A stretch of DNA of 47,500 bases from contig CM043942.1 of the NCBI GenBank assembly GCA_014529385.2, forward strand, positions 50,170,274 through 50,217,773, in the 5' to 3' direction. Shown here piece by piece: positions 21,104 to 32,904 of the stretch. A program made the position numbers and the translations under genes. The stretch is from Adiantum capillus-veneris (Eukaryota > Streptophyta > Polypodiopsida > Polypodiales > Pteridaceae). Positions within the stretch are counted from its first letter, which is position 1. Every line of letters starts with the position of its first letter. The notes beneath the pieces are model-generated. The model was given only the letters and a program-made list of their open reading frames with translations, was not told where the DNA came from and ran no database searches.

Positions 21104-22625
21104 TCATGTTTCTTGCTTTTCCTTGGTGATTCCTTGATAAGCTACTACCTTAGGTAACCAGATTTGAAAGTTACCCTCATAGAATCCTTGTGCTTCGAGT
21201 AACTTGACCGGAATGAATCTTTGGACTTGCTTGGAGGTGATCTTCACTTGACTTTGTTGGGTAGTCTGGTAGAATTCTGATTTCATTACCCAGACTTGTC
21301 GTATGGTTTGTCCAGTGGAAGACCTTCTCTTTTGCTTTTTGTACTTGTCCTTTCTCTTGGTTGGGTTATGTGATTGACGTTGACGGCTTTGTTGATTCCT
21401 AACTGAGTGGTTGTCATGGGATGGATATCGCCAGGATGTTATCTTGGGCCCCACCAAGAATTTTGCTTGGACATTCTGTGAGTGTAGTTGGAGAGTAGAT
21501 TCTGCAATCCCCATACTTATAACATCTACTTCAGGTGAGAGATTTACCTTTATTTGAATATCATAAAGCTGTGGCTTACCTAGAAGTAGCCACATGCCAT
21601 ATGACATAACATTAGGAGTGGAATTTGTATCAATTTCTGCCATAAAATTCATCTTGACTCCGTCTTGTGCACTTAGCAAAAAGTTGATCTTCTTTGGTAC
21701 TAGATTGCTTGTGTTCTCTTGAGTGACTTGAGCAATCTTTGGCCTAGACTCCTTGTCGTCTTCTTCTTCATTTTTCACACTTCTGACTTTATCTGTGTGT
21801 TCTAGCTCCTGCTTGACCACCATTTCCTCTGATATGTCTTTTGGAGAGACAAAATCAGCATTTGGTTCCTGTAGAGTCATAGGCTCTTCTTCCTCGACTT
21901 CAACTGTTGAAATGTCACCAATAGTGTCTGAACTTGGAGAGTAGATTCTCTGCAATCCCCATACTTATAACATCTACTTCAGGTGAGAGATTTACCTTTA
22001 TTTGAATATCATAAAGCTGTGGCTTACCTAGAAGTAGCCACATGCCATATGACATAACATTAGGAGTGGAATTTGTATCAATTTCTGCCATAAAATTCAT
22101 CTTGACTCCGTCTTGTGCACTTAGCAAAAAGTTGATCTTCTTTGGTACTAGATTGCTTGTGTTCTCTTGAGTGACTTGAGCAATCTTTGGCCTAGACTCC
22201 TTGTCGTCTTCTTCTTCATTTTTCACACTTCTGACTTTATCTGTGTGTTCTAGCTCCTGCTTGACCACCATTTCCTCTGATATGTCTTTTGGAGAGACAA
22301 AATCAGCATTTGGTTCCTGTAGAGTCATAGGCTCTTCTTCCTCGACTTCAACTGTTGAAATGTCACCAATAGTGTCTGAACTTCCTATCACTTGCTGCAC
22401 CTCTTCTTTGATTGATTCCAAGTCTTCATATTGCTCGTTTGTAGGCGTTGGACCTGAAGCATCTTCTTTGGATCTTAGCCCTTCTTCCTGCAACTTTGCT
22501 TTGTTGACTTGCGGCTCCTCCTTTGTACTATGCATTCGAGTTGGACAGTTTGTAATCAAGTGTGTTATCGCACACTGATCGCAAAGAGCACCTATTTCTA
22601 TATGACCAGTATTCAGGCTAGGTAT
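21104..22625 (-). pseudogene. Zinc knuckle plus second retropepsin-like domain (PR2) of element C
   Basis: The frame continues from PR1 through a TAG at 22626-22628. It begins with a zinc knuckle (CDQCAITHLITNC), then a Glu-rich linker, then PR2: FMAEIDTNSTPNVMSYGMW, LLLGKPQLYDIQIKV and AKFLVGP. It ends with EAQGFYEGNFQIWLPK. The same layout (D-T-x-[AS], then SYG.W..LGKP.L) is found in element A downstream of integrase. The catalytic Gly position is Asn in C. A tandem duplication (21488-22381) repeats most of PR2 and shifts the frame, so this copy cannot make the full domain once-through. Confidence 0.7.
21488..22381. repeat. 446/448-bp tandem duplication covering PR2 of element C
   Basis: Units 21488-21933 and 21934-22381 appear identical except for a 2-bp insertion (GATTCTCTGC against GATTCTGC). 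A 2-bp TT is shared at the outer edge (22382-22383), as in slippage- or microhomology-mediated duplication. Near identity means it is recent or gene-converted, or a sequence-assembly effect. Confidence 0.95.
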
Positions 22626-23867
22626 CTAGTTTTGTGTTATCCCCATAGCTGATAACCCTGTTTCAAACTCATACTCAGATTCGTCATCTGTCTCACCCAT
22701 AACCCTTAGCATGTAGTAGGGGACTATGTCATTCCCATTCTCATCGCAAAATTTTGTTGGCGTGGTCTCATTAACACAGACATCCAAAGTAGCCAATATC
22801 TGAGTCCACTCTAGCGGTTCTAATGCCTCTTCCGGAAAAGGTTCTCTTATGTAAGCATCATCTTCTAAGACCCTCTCTAAGGAATTCTCATTTCTCCCAA
22901 AGTCACTACACTCCGATGCTCCGCACATCCAGATTTCTTTCTTTTTGCCCATCCACAGATGGTTTGTTGATCCACTTTGTGTTGCAGAATCAAAATCTTC
23001 CACGGGCGTTCTAGTTACATCTTGGTAACTATGATTTCTCATATTTACACGTGTTGTGGTCTCAGCATGTCTCAAGTATAGATAATCATAACCCCAATCT
23101 TGTACCATCTTGAGTTGCCTCATGAATGGTCTTCCAAGGATGATTTCATAGTTATTTTTCTTGCCAAAGTCAACTATGGCAAAAGTATGCGCATACTCTA
23201 TTCCACAAGAAGACACCACTATAGCTTCTAGCAATCCCATGGGTCTTTCCACATGCCCATAAGCTAACTGTAATTTTATTCTGGTTGTTCTAAAGGCAGG
23301 CCTATCCCATTTCTCCCATATTCGTTTTGTTGCTATGGCAATTCCTGCTCCACTGTCAAGTATAGCTTTCGTTTCAATCTCATTGTACTCGACAGGCAAA
23401 GTGGCATTACCATCTTCTCCTTCACAGTACTCTCCTACTTTGTTCAGAGGTACCAGTCTTACATTTGATCTAGGCTTCTCGATCTCATCTAGCTCTTTTT
23501 CCAGAAACCTTAACGGGCTTTTGATCCCAATTTTTTCCAAGCATTTTCCTATATCCGTCCACATACTTGGCCTGATTTTTAAAAGTTCTGCCAACGTAAT
23601 TGTGCACTTCACTGGCGTGGATAGCAAGTCAGTAAAATTTTTTGTGTCCAATTCTTTTGTCCCTCCTAGCCTCTGTGATGGAACTCTCACAATCTCAGAC
23701 TTTGCCTCAAAATCTCCCATGTACTGTGGCAAAGTTCTTAACGATGCAGGTCTACTGTCTTCGGAGGATATCGATCCTATGTCACCATGATATGACCTCG
23801 CATCAACACTCATTTGTGGTCTATCTAATGTGATTTCAGGAAATGGTGCTGGTCCAGCATCCTCTTC
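22626..23867 (-). pseudogene. First retropepsin (PR1) region of element C
   Basis: An open frame of about 410 codons, beginning before the ATG at 23813 (the frame is open upstream: FPEITLDRPQ). PR1 has KAILDSGAGIAIATK at about residues 160-175 of the ATG-started product and YEIILGRPFMRQLKM about 75 residues later: canonical D-S-G plus I-L-G, so the active site looks intact. The preceding segment (LLKIRPSMWTDIGKCLEKIG) and the following DENGNDIVPYYMLRVMG also match element A. The role would be polyprotein cleavage. It is joined to the zinc-knuckle ORF by a -1 shift near a run of six A's at about 23878. Confidence 0.8.
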
Positions 23868-25290
23868 TCTTTTTTGGGCATCTCAAACAGCCTTCCATAA
23901 CTCCTCTGGCCACTGCTCCTCACATAGGGTGGAAAATCCCTCATTGATTCATCTGTTGTATTTTGAACAACCCTCGAGTCTTGCGACCTTGGAAGTGGTT
24001 CTTCCCTATGATCCACCTCTTGTCTAGGAAATTCGTCTACTTTAATGCTCTCGTCTTTGTGCACTGGGGAGACTATCCTATCCTTCAATTCTGGTGGAGG
24101 TGGTTCTAGCAATTCTTGAGCAGTTTCAATGAGCTGCTTACACATTTCTAGCCTCTGCTTCTCTAGTTCATGATAAGGATAAGTCATCCATCTTTGTTCT
24201 AAGGTCTGTCTATTTGCCAATCTAGCCTCATAAGCCTGTAAAATCGCGTCTAAAGGCTCATTCACTTTGTCCACTAGGACAGATCCTCCTGAACTAGCAC
24301 TCTTGGGTGCTTTAGCTGGTTTAAGGGTTTCAGCTTCCCTTTGCTGTGTCTGTTGCTCTTGAGTTGTTTCCAACTCAGTGGTGACAGCCTTTTCTTCTCC
24401 TTTTTCCCTTTCTAGTCTCGCTTTCATTCTAGTCCTTCTTGCTCGTCTAGAGTTTCTATGGCTTTTGGAACTCTTACTAGTCTCTCCATCTGTAGGTTTC
24501 TGCTCTTGTACTTTTGCTTGTGCTCTTGTGACAACGTTTAGTGGAGCAACTTGCTTACTTTCATCTTCTTGTTGTTTAAGCACCTGTTCTTTTGCAATTG
24601 TTTCTTGCTCTGTTGTTGTTGTCATCTCTCCTTTTGTTGCGGCTCGTTCTTTCTCTGATTTGCTGGTAGAAGGAAAGGTAACATGTGGTTGCATTTTACC
24701 TTTCTTTCTTGGATTCTTTGGACAATCCAAAATCATATGTGTGATTGCACACTCATTACAATATACATTTATCATGATATCATGGTGTGGACAATCCTTA
24801 ATCAAGTGATCACTACTACCACATCTGTCACATGGACGTATTGGTTGTTGTGGAAATACTTGATATTGACCTTGAAGTGGCCCCTGATCTACCACATTTC
24901 TTTCTATTTGAAGCTCATGACTCATATATGCATTTCTAACAGCTATGGGTCTTTCACTTAAGAACACTTGTTCCGCTACAGGATGATATCTAGGCGGTTG
25001 AGACATAACATGCTCAAACCCTGGTGGAGTCTTAGGTCTATAGTCAGGACAATGTTGCGTCGGATGGTCCCCTCCACATGTCATGCACCTTCGTTGGCCT
25101 TGTAAATCAGAATAAGAAACCTTGTCTTTACTATAGCCATGGAGCTGTAAGATTTTTTCTATTGTGCTATGCTCCATGCTATTGTTGCTAATTGGTTTTG
25201 ATATGATTGAACTCTTGGATCGACTCAAGTCCATGTTGGCTCAATTTATATCACTTCCTCGTAGAAAAGTCTCATGTTGTCCAATGGGAT
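23825..25290 (-). pseudogene. Zinc-knuckle (nucleocapsid-like) protein of element C
   Basis: The ATG at 25234 opens 469 codons; the same frame runs a little further upstream through a TGA to about 25290, so the ATG may not be the original start. Three zinc knuckles of the CX2CX3HX4C type lie at about residues 50-160: CMTCGGDHPTQHC, CDRCGSSDHLIKDC (CX2CX4HX4C) and CNECAITHMILDC. The rest is Lys/Glu/Gln-rich, probably coiled or disordered, with an RNSRRARRTRMKARLER basic patch. No capsid-type gag domain is seen. It would bind element RNA. Confidence 0.75.
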
Positions 25291-26335
25291 TTTCCTGCTT
25301 TGCATTTTCCAATTTTTGGCTGACAGGCTTACTTCTAACTTCTGGCATTCTTTGATTGAACTGCAGCAACACGTTCCAAAATTGGCTAGAATACTGATGA
25401 TTTCCACAAAAGGGGTTAGGACACAGTTGGTAGGATTTTCTAACTTTCTAAGGAAAAATTTGAGCTCTCTTGAGTTTTACAACTCGAACTTTGCCCATTT
25501 TTTCCAAAAGCGGCTCAATTAGTGAATTTGGCTTGTGACATTAGCCTTAATTGCAAGGTGTTACCGATAAATGATTTTGAATTGGATCTTGTTGTGATCG
25601 TTTTCTAGCTGGTCACTTTTTGGCGTATTTTGCAAGATCACTTTGTTTCAGGCAGACTTGATTTGCTTTCTTTTTTGACAAGTTTTACATTTTTCTACCT
25701 CATTACGACACGGCTTTGATTCAATCGTTTTCTCTCTCTTTTTGGACTAAAACTCGGTCTGCTCTTGATGTGATACGTCTGCAAATTTTTTTTGACACAT
25801 CTCTCTCTTTGTTTATATTTTTTTAATTATTTGATACTTTTGCAAATTTTAGGAAATTTATGATTTTTAGTTTTTTAATGATTTTTAGTTTATTTATGAT
25901 TTTTAGTTTTTACGTGATTTATTATGATTTTTAAAGATTTTTTGACTTTTTAATGAATTTTCAGGACCTTTCACGTTTTCATATGATTCTTAAGATTGTT
26001 TTAGGAAACTTTTTAGTGATTTTTCCATTTTTTAAAACTTGTTTATGATTTTCTATTTTTTGAATTTTCTTCTACTTTTTTGATTTTTTTTCTAATTTTT
26101 ATTTGATTTTTTAAAAAAGTTTCTTTATATTAAATTATTTTTTCTTTCTATTTTTATTTTATTAATTGATTTATATTTTTTGAACATTTTACTGATTTTT
26201 TGATTTTTTAATTAATTGTTTTGTGAGTTTTCATTATTTTTGGCATTTATTTGACTTTTTAAAAGTTAAAAAAAAGTTGAATTTTCTAACAAATTAGATC
26301 AAAGTAAATAAAAATTAAACAAAAGTTTATTACCT
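25291..26335. other. AT-rich cryptically repetitive DNA
   Basis: Very T-rich on the plus strand, with repeated phrases such as GATTTTTAGTTTTT and TTTTTTGATTTTT from about 25790. No gene. It may include the leader of element C, but no PBS or LTR edge was found. Confidence 0.6.
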
Positions 26336-26648
26336 GTGGACGTGTGTAGCCTCGAACGCGGTACAGAGGAAGCGACAGAGGCAAGGGGGTAAGAGAGAAA
26401 AAAAGAGGGGTGCTGCTCTGTTTTTGTGCGTGTGTGTGTGTGTGTATGCGAGTAGGTCAATCATCAAAGAACAGTGCCTATAAGGCTAGAGAGAGAATAA
26501 CAGCTTGTCAATGTGCAGTAGAGGAGAGAGAGAAGAGAGAGAGAGAACAAGAGAGAGGTGTGTGTGTGTGTGTTGGCGCTTTTTTGCCTTGCAATCAACG
26601 TGATGGAAAGCGAAAGAGATAGAGAATCTCAAGGGTGGCGGGTCCCAC

Positions 26649-26692
<44 letters not shown>

Positions 26693-26722
26693 GGACGGAG
26701 AGAGAGAGAGAGAGAGAGTGAG

Positions 26723-26811
<89 letters not shown>

Positions 26812-26830
26812 TAAGCCCGCTTTCTTGAGA
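26336..26830. repeat. GA and TG microsatellite cluster
   Basis: TG runs at about 26428-26446 and 26560-26573; GA runs at 26523-26557 and, nearly continuous, 26650-26808. Open frames encode only Glu-Arg or Leu-Ser repeats on the two strands and are not genes. Confidence 0.95.
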
Positions 26831-27479
26831 GGGAGAGTTTTTGTTTTTAAAATGTTTGAACCTTAATAAAATTAAGAGGGGGTTCTCACCAATATGAGTC
26901 GTCGAATCCAATTTTTCATCGAAAGCCAAAGCTTACCATCGCATTCATCATAGAATGTCTTGCAACATTTTTGGGCCGCACACCAAAGGTTGTGATCAAC
27001 AATCGAATTGAGTTGTGGTCAAAGTTCTCAAAATTGTCTTTTTTTTTTTGGATCTTAAAAAATGCCAAAATTAGCCTAAAATTAGCCAAAAACTCAAAGA
27101 TTCCAAAACAAATGCCAAAAAGTCATAAAAGTTCTTGAAAATTTTCATAAACCACAAAAAATAATCCACAATCACATTTAAACACTCTTGACATACACAA
27201 GCAAGCCAAAACTAGCAATTTTTTTATCAAAAACACTAATTACAACAAAATCCCCTAATCGACCTCCAAAAAGAGAGAATCACGCAAAACTCAACCAATG
27301 AGGGCATAAAAGTGCTCCAAATTTGTGCCGTCATTATGCATCCAAAAGAGCTCATCAAGATCATGTTTTATCAAATTTTTACGAAAGTATTAGAAATTAA
27401 TGCAAAAACTTCTCTTTTCTTGCTTAAGAAGAGAGGTCCTTAAGTAGCCTATAAATGGTTGATGTTGTTAATTGTAATA
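26831..27479. other. AT-rich non-coding stretch
   Basis: Nothing recognised. A-rich phrases (GCCAAAAATTAGCC-like) repeat weakly between 27060 and 27130. Confidence 0.45.
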
Positions 27480-27801
27480 GAGTAAGTGGAAATGGGATCT
27501 AATATCGGTTTTGTTAAGCCCACTATGTGGGGGATGGTGCACACCTCGGGAGCTTTGGACTTAATAATGGAGTCATTTTAGACTTGCCTACGGCTTTACC
27601 ATTATTGAGCCATAAGAAGTACGAAAGGAGCTAGCCCTTGGCAACTCTGCTATGTTAGACCTACTCCTCTACTCTCTAATAAATTTATTTGAGCCGTGGG
27701 TGTAGATACTTAAGAGCCGATTTTCAAAGGCTAAGAGGAGTGGCAACTAAGGTTTTGTATTGCCAAAGCATACACTAAGTATAAACATAAATTTTGTTAA
27801 C

Positions 27802-28359
27802 ATGGCTGACAATAATCAAGAGAGTAGAATGAACATTGATAGCTTTGATTTTGCACATGAAGGTGCTAATGATGATGCTCCCATGTTTGTGAATTATCTC
27901 GTCACTAGGTTGCAACAAGCTATGGGCAACCCTGTTTTGCAAGCCGAAGTTACTCAACAACTTCGTGCTTATGGAATTTCCCTTCCTCTCCCAGAGGAGA
28001 GAGAGCTTAGGAGGCCTCTTGAAGAGACCCCCAATAGAAGACTCTCTCCCATTCGAGAGGAGGAATCCAAAGAGAAAGAAAGCAATGACAGTGTGTCTCC
28101 ACGAAGACGGTGGTCTAGACGATCGCCTACTCCTCCCAAGAGGAAAAGAGCAACCCATAGTCCTTCTCCTCATCACTCTGAAAGGCAAGAGAGGAAACAA
28201 AGGAAGAAAAGGGCTAGGAAGAGGTCACCCTCTTCTCCTTCTTCTTCACCTTCCTCCTCTTCATGGAATAGCTATGGCTACTCTGTGAGCCCTCATCAAG
28301 AGAGGGGACATCGCAAATTATTGGCTGATGGCCAACTTTCTCAAAAGCACAAAAGGTAA
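27802..28359 (+). pseudogene. gag N-terminal region of element B with an SR-like segment
   Basis: Starts at the ATG at 27802 (MADNNQESRMN). The first 90 residues are acidic/neutral with a predicted helix. Residues about 95-170 are rich in Ser-Pro and Arg-Ser with basic clusters (SPRRRWSRRSPTPPKRKR, then RQERKQRKKRARKRSPSSP), resembling splicing-factor RS domains and bipartite nuclear signals. The frame ends at a TAA at 28357-28359, after which capsid coding resumes in another frame, so this is a frameshifted gag. Confidence 0.65.
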
Positions 28360-28374
28360 GAAGTTCGGGAGGAA

Positions 28375-29115
28375 GAGATAGTATCTCTTTTCTCACCTAT
28401 GATGGCACCTTTGGTGCTACTGACAAAGTGTTGGCCTTCATCCAGCAATTTGATGCGGCCTTTGGGACGAGGGCTTCACAGAGTCCAAGCTATGCCATGT
28501 AGCTATGCACTTCCAAAAATCAGCTCGTCAATGGTGGGCTAGCCTTCGTGGCAATGGAAAAGCCCCAAAGACATGGAAAAATCTACGAGTTTCCATCATG
28601 AAGCAATTTCTTCCAAGTGATACTAAAGATAAAGTTCTTACCGAATGGCGCGGCTTGAAGCTTCTCTCTCATGAGTCTATCAACAAGTATGTAGACAAGT
28701 TTTGGGATTTACATCTCAAAGCTACTGTCTTTCAAAAGATAGACTTTGCCGAGCAAAGACAGCAATTCTGTGCGGGATTACCTGAAGAGATGGCCGAATA
28801 CATCAACTCTCAACGGCCCGGTACTATTACCGAAGTAATCCACCACACCATGGTTGCTTCACGCATCAATTTCCATCAAGGGGCTAGACGTAATGTCAAG
28901 CCCATGGAAAACAAAGATAAAAATGATGCAAAGGAGAAATCCAATGCTCAAAATAATTCCCAAGGCACTTCCAACAACAACAATCGGTCCAAGGAGAAGG
29001 GAGTTTACAAAGGTAAAACAAACTCTCTCCTGAAGAGCTTGAAGTTTTCGCAAGGACCATAAGTGTTTCAAGTGTGGGGAGCAAGGACATGGCTATCGTT
29101 CTTGCCCCAAGAAGA
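28375..29115 (+). pseudogene. gag capsid and zinc knuckle of element B
   Basis: Before 28505 the reading SFLTYDGTFGATDKVLAFIQ is in one frame; a 1-base shift at about 28475 leads to HFQKSARQWWASLRGNGKAP and on to FCAGLPEEMAEYI, the Retrotrans_gag (capsid) pattern with its W-W and Q-F-C-A-G-L-P landmarks. Another shift near 29050 places the zinc knuckle CFKCGEQGHGYRSC (CX2CX4HX4C, about 29065-29106) in a third frame. It would assemble the particle and bind RNA. Confidence 0.8.
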
Positions 29116-29159
29116 ATACTCGCAATGAGACTCCTAGGCTTCCACCATCGAAGCTCCAA

Positions 29160-30046
29160 AAGAGGATGCTCATTGCAAAGGATCATCACTTTTCTATGCG
29201 TGGGGAAAGGTAAGAGAGCATGATGCCTTCATCTTGTTTGACCCAGGCTCTACTCTCAACTTCATATCAATAGAGTTGGCCACCAAGTTGGGCATTCAAG
29301 CTTTTGAGATGGGAGATATAGTAACAGCTGATGCAGCTTTCAAGGGACAACAAGCCTCCGTTACTCCCTTGATTGGGAAGCTGAGGCTTCATGTCCAAAG
29401 CTATGTCGACAAAGAAGACTTCTTCATCTCTCCTCTCCAACATCAGGATGTTATCCTAGGGGCACCATGGTTTGATCGCATGGCTGCCAACATGAAGTTC
29501 CCTGAAAGGAGAATTTACTTCAACTACAGGGGAAAGAACATGTATATAGATGCTAGTGAGCGTGGTCGCACTATTCCACTTGTAAATCCTCTTTCTTTTG
29601 ATAAATCAATGAAGAGCTCAGTTTCTGCGTACATGATTTATGTCAAAGAGTCTCTAAAAGCTAATAATGTTTCATCAACTGAAAATGATAGGAATCAAGA
29701 AGAGTTAGACTTGTCTATTTTTCTAAAAGGATTCCAAGATGTGTTCATCGATGATATCCCTATGGACCTACCTCCAAAACGAGGGGATGATGACCATCGT
29801 ATTGAGCTCCTTCCAGGAAGCTCACCTCCTAACAAACCTCCTTATCGAGTCTCACAAGCTCAACAAGAGGATCTGATTATGAGGCAAGTACAGGAATTGG
29901 TAGACAAAGGGATGGTGAGGCCTAGTTCCTCTCCCTTTTGTTCTCCAGTCCTTTTAGTGCAAAAGAAAGATGGTACATACCGTATGTGTGTGGACTATCG
30001 AGCACTAACGATATCACTATCAAAAACAGATTTCCCGTGTGTTTGA
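29160..30046 (+). pseudogene. Retropepsin and N-terminal RT of element B
   Basis: The open frame spans LFDPGSTLNFISIELATKLG (catalytic loop reading D-P-G, not D-S/T-G) and DVILGAPWFDRM about 70 residues on. A linker follows, then the RT start: HRIELLPGSSPPNKPPYR, MRQVQELVDKGMVRPSSSPF, SPVLLVQKKDGTYRMCVDYR. A frame change and small deletion near 30005-30035 remove the end of that block. The protease processes Gag-Pol; D-P-G is unusual and might reduce activity. Confidence 0.8.
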
Positions 30047-30239
30047 TAAGCTACAAGGCTCTACCTACTTCAGTAGGATTGACCTTAAGAGTGGCTATCA
30101 TCAAATAAGGATAGTGAATGAAGATATCCTAAAGACTGCGTTTCGCACAACATTTGGTCTTTATGAATATCTAGTCATGCCTTTTGGCTTGACTAATGCA
30201 CCAGCTACTTTCAATCGTCTCATGGAGAAAATTTTTTAG
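30039..30239 (+). pseudogene. RT palm segment of element B
   Basis: [20 protein letters not shown] contains the first catalytic Asp (R-I-D-L-K-S-G-Y-H). [20 protein letters not shown] follows, with the conserved FGLTNAP. The frame ends in a run of six T's at about 30231-30236, where a 1-base indel moves the coding into the frame of the next entry. Confidence 0.85.
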
Positions 30240-32544
30240 ACTGTATCGTAAATTCACTGGAGTGTTCTTTGATGATATCATCATCTACTCCAAGTCTTTG
30301 GAGGAACATAAGCAACATCTCCAAGTGGTTTTTCAAGCCTTGAGGGAGAACAAACTTTTTCTCAACCAAAAGAAAAGTGAATTCTTCCTTCAAGAGATTC
30401 AATATCTAGGTCATATTATCTCTCACGATGGTATTCTTATGGATCCATCAAAGTTAGAGGTAATAAAATCATGGCCTAACCCAAGGAATCTACATGAGCT
30501 AAGAAGATTTATTGGTATGTGTGCATACTATAGACGCTTCATAACAGAATTCTCTCAAGTAGCAGGACCACTACACGACTTAACAAAGAAGAACGTTAAG
30601 TTTGTATGGACTGCTAAGGAGCAAAATGCTTTTGAAAAACTCAAAGAGAAGCTTACTTCCCAGCCAGTCCTCGTGCTTCCGGATCTCTCAAAGCCATTTG
30701 AGGTCCAATGTGATGCTTGTGGTGATTGCCTTGGAGCGGTTTTGCTTCAAGAAGGGCATGCCATAGCATATGAGAGCCGAAGGCTCAATAGTGATGAACG
30801 AGTCTTGGGCATTTATGAGAAAGAGATTTTAGATGTTCTACATGGCCTAGACACATGGAAGCACTACCTATTGGGGACTCCATTTATCCTACGAACCGAC
30901 CACCAAAGTCTCAAGTATTTCATGACGCAAACCAAGCTTTCCAACAAACAAATGAGGTGGGAAAATTTTCTTTCGCAATTTAATTTCCATATTGCTCACA
31001 TAGCTGGTAATCACAATCAAGTTGCCGATGCACTTTCACGACGACCAAAAGTTAATGCGGTGTCTATAGCTACTCACAATGATCTATCCTCTATGATAGA
31101 TGAGTATGCTACTGACCCTGACTTTAGAGACATAATGTCAGCCCTTGCTTTGGGGAAGAAAGAGGAACCATTCACCTTGCAGGATGGTTATCTTCTCCAT
31201 GGAAATAGGCTATGTGTTACCCATTCCCTTCGTGAGAAGGTTATGTATGAATCCCATGCTCCTCCATATGTAGGGCATAGAGGTATTCAACCTACTCTCC
31301 GAGGAGTAGAGACGTATTTCTATTGGCCTACCATGAAAGTGGACATACAAGAGTATGTTTCAAAATGTGTAGTATGCCAAAAGACCAAGTATGATAGAGG
31401 GAAGCAACCTGGATTACTCCAGCCATTGCCTATTCCAAATTCACCATGGGAGAGTATATCCATGGATTTCATCTTTGGATTACCCAAGTCTATCCATGGG
31501 AATACAGGAATATGGACAATAGTTGACAGGTTTAGCAAGCAAGCACATTTTATTCCTGTCAAAAAGACTATTAAGGCACATCAAATGGCAACTCTCTTCA
31601 TATCTCAGATTTTCAAGCACCATGGATTACCCACATCCATCCTGTCAGATAGAGATCCTAGAATGACCAGTAATTTCTGGAAAGGTCTCTTTGAAAATCT
31701 AGGAACAAGATTGAATTTCTCTTCGGCCTATCACCCACAAATGGATGGCCAAAGTGAGATAGCCAATCTTACGATACTCGATCTACTCAAGACTTATGTT
31801 ACCGAAGTAGATCAACGCTCACAATGGGAAAAGTATTTACCTCTAGTAGAGTATGCCTACAATAATACTGTCCATACTTCTACGGGGAAAGCACCTTTCG
31901 AGATCATAGAGGGAAGACCTAAAAGTCCCTTGCTACTCAAAGTACATGGGAAGATCTTCGCCGCCGATGAGTATAGCCGTGACCTACAAGAATCTTTTCA
32001 AAAGATTAGGGAGGCTATAGCCATCTCTCAACAAAGGCAAGAAGCTTTTGCTGATAAGCACAGAAGAGCCTTAATGTTCATAGAAAATGATTGGGTCTTA
32101 CTCAAGTTTCCTAAGGCTCGATTAAGGCAAATGACGGGCAAAAATCCTACGGGCCATCAAAAGTATTATGCTAAACTAGCAAAAAGATACTATGGTCCTT
32201 TCCAAATCTTAAAGCCCATCAATGAGACGGCTTATCAACTCAAGTTGCCCAACCATTGGCTTATACACAATGCCTTTCATGTAAGCCTACTTAAGCCCTA
32301 CAAAGGAGAGCCACCAACTGAACCAATTATTGCAGACCCTCCCGAAGTTGAAGACCAAGAAGAGGTGCTACAACCCGAAGTTGTCCTTCGGCATGAAGAC
32401 AAGGTACTACGACATGGTAAGATAATCCGACGGTATCTTATTAAGTTCAAAAATTATCCTTTTGAAGATGCTAGATGGATGCAAGGAGTACAACTTAAGG
32501 ATAGTATGAACCTTGTCAATGCTTACAATGCTACATTAGAGTAA
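30196..32544 (+). CDS. RT C-terminal half, RNase H, integrase and chromodomain-like end of element B
   Basis: An uninterrupted frame of 782 codons. In order: RT catalytic F-F-D-D ([15 protein letters not shown], about residue 25); RNase H from [17 protein letters not shown] (about 170) through [10 protein letters not shown] and [11 protein letters not shown] to [17 protein letters not shown] (about 280); the HHCC domain (H.PPYVGHRG to CVVCQ); the integrase core with [15 protein letters not shown] and DGQSEIAN (D, D, E all present); the C-terminal SH3-like domain ([11 protein letters not shown]); and a chromodomain-like end ([33 protein letters not shown]). It would copy the RNA and integrate the DNA. 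It lacks its own start, as pol was read through from gag-pro. Confidence 0.9.
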   Translation: MHQLLSIVSWRKFFRLYRKFTGVFFDDIIIYSKSLEEHKQHLQVVFQALRENKLFLNQKKSEFFLQEIQYLGHIISHDGILMDPSKLEVIKSWPNPRNLHELRRFIGMCAYYRRFITEFSQVAGPLHDLTKKNVKFVWTAKEQNAFEKLKEKLTSQPVLVLPDLSKPFEVQCDACGDCLGAVLLQEGHAIAYESRRLNSDERVLGIYEKEILDVLHGLDTWKHYLLGTPFILRTDHQSLKYFMTQTKLSNKQMRWENFLSQFNFHIAHIAGNHNQVADALSRRPKVNAVSIATHNDLSSMIDEYATDPDFRDIMSALALGKKEEPFTLQDGYLLHGNRLCVTHSLREKVMYESHAPPYVGHRGIQPTLRGVETYFYWPTMKVDIQEYVSKCVVCQKTKYDRGKQPGLLQPLPIPNSPWESISMDFIFGLPKSIHGNTGIWTIVDRFSKQAHFIPVKKTIKAHQMATLFISQIFKHHGLPTSILSDRDPRMTSNFWKGLFENLGTRLNFSSAYHPQMDGQSEIANLTILDLLKTYVTEVDQRSQWEKYLPLVEYAYNNTVHTSTGKAPFEIIEGRPKSPLLLKVHGKIFAADEYSRDLQESFQKIREAIAISQQRQEAFADKHRRALMFIENDWVLLKFPKARLRQMTGKNPTGHQKYYAKLAKRYYGPFQILKPINETAYQLKLPNHWLIHNAFHVSLLKPYKGEPPTEPIIADPPEVEDQEEVLQPEVVLRHEDKVLRHGKIIRRYLIKFKNYPFEDARWMQGVQLKDSMNLVNAYNATLE

Positions 32545-32891
32545 GAAAATGTACAATTTTTTTTTAAATGACTCATGTTTTTTTCTTATAAGACCAGTCC
32601 TATTTTTAATTGTGCACAAATTTAACTAGTATGCATGCTTAGAATCATGTTTGTGATGACGACGTCTCTCAAACACCAAGTAGAATTTGTCACTCTACTT
32701 TGGGAGAATGAAATGGACTAAAGAGCAGACATGCTTGCGGCATCTATGTCTCCCAAGTACCAAATGGATTAGTCATCCATCTTGGAAAGATGTCGTAGGG
32801 TAAAAAAGGGATCCTCTAACCGCTAAGTACGATTGACTAATGACTAAGGCTTTATCTCTTTTACCTCATAGTCGAGGACGACTATGATTTC

Positions 32892-32901
32892 AAGAGAGAG
32901 G
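32892..32901 (+). other. Polypurine tract of element B
   Basis: AAGAGAGAGG lies 3 bases before the TGTCATAAAATC of the LTR and follows GTCGAGGACGACTATG, a GAGGAC-type phrase that commonly precedes chromovirus polypurine tracts (from memory). The 347 bases between the pol stop and here contain no gene. Confidence 0.75.
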
Positions 32902-32904
32902 TAA

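Larger units (their letters stand above)
18170..25290 (-). mobile_element. Element C: gypsy-like element with two protease domains and no RT/IN
   Basis: On the minus strand, from high to low coordinates: zinc-knuckle ORF, first retropepsin (PR1), fourth zinc knuckle, acidic linker, second retropepsin-like domain (PR2), basic W-P-K-rich tail, stem-loop, polypurine tract, LTR. PR1 and PR2 match the corresponding parts of element A, so C and A are relatives. Reverse transcriptase, RNase H, integrase and a recognisable capsid domain are absent. The 5' LTR was not found; the upper boundary is where coding character ends near 25290. Non-autonomous elements mobilised by a relative are known (TR-GAG and similar types); that this is one is inference. 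Confidence 0.75.

Noticed and set aside
23870-23890. Programmed -1 frameshift between the zinc-knuckle ORF and PR1 in element C
   Set aside because: There is a run of six A's at the crossing, but the phase does not fit a standard slippery heptamer and the element has other disabling changes; a homopolymer indel is simpler.
26486-26929. Long Leu-Ser or Glu-Arg open frames on both strands
   Set aside because: Same cause: GA array read in all frames without stops.
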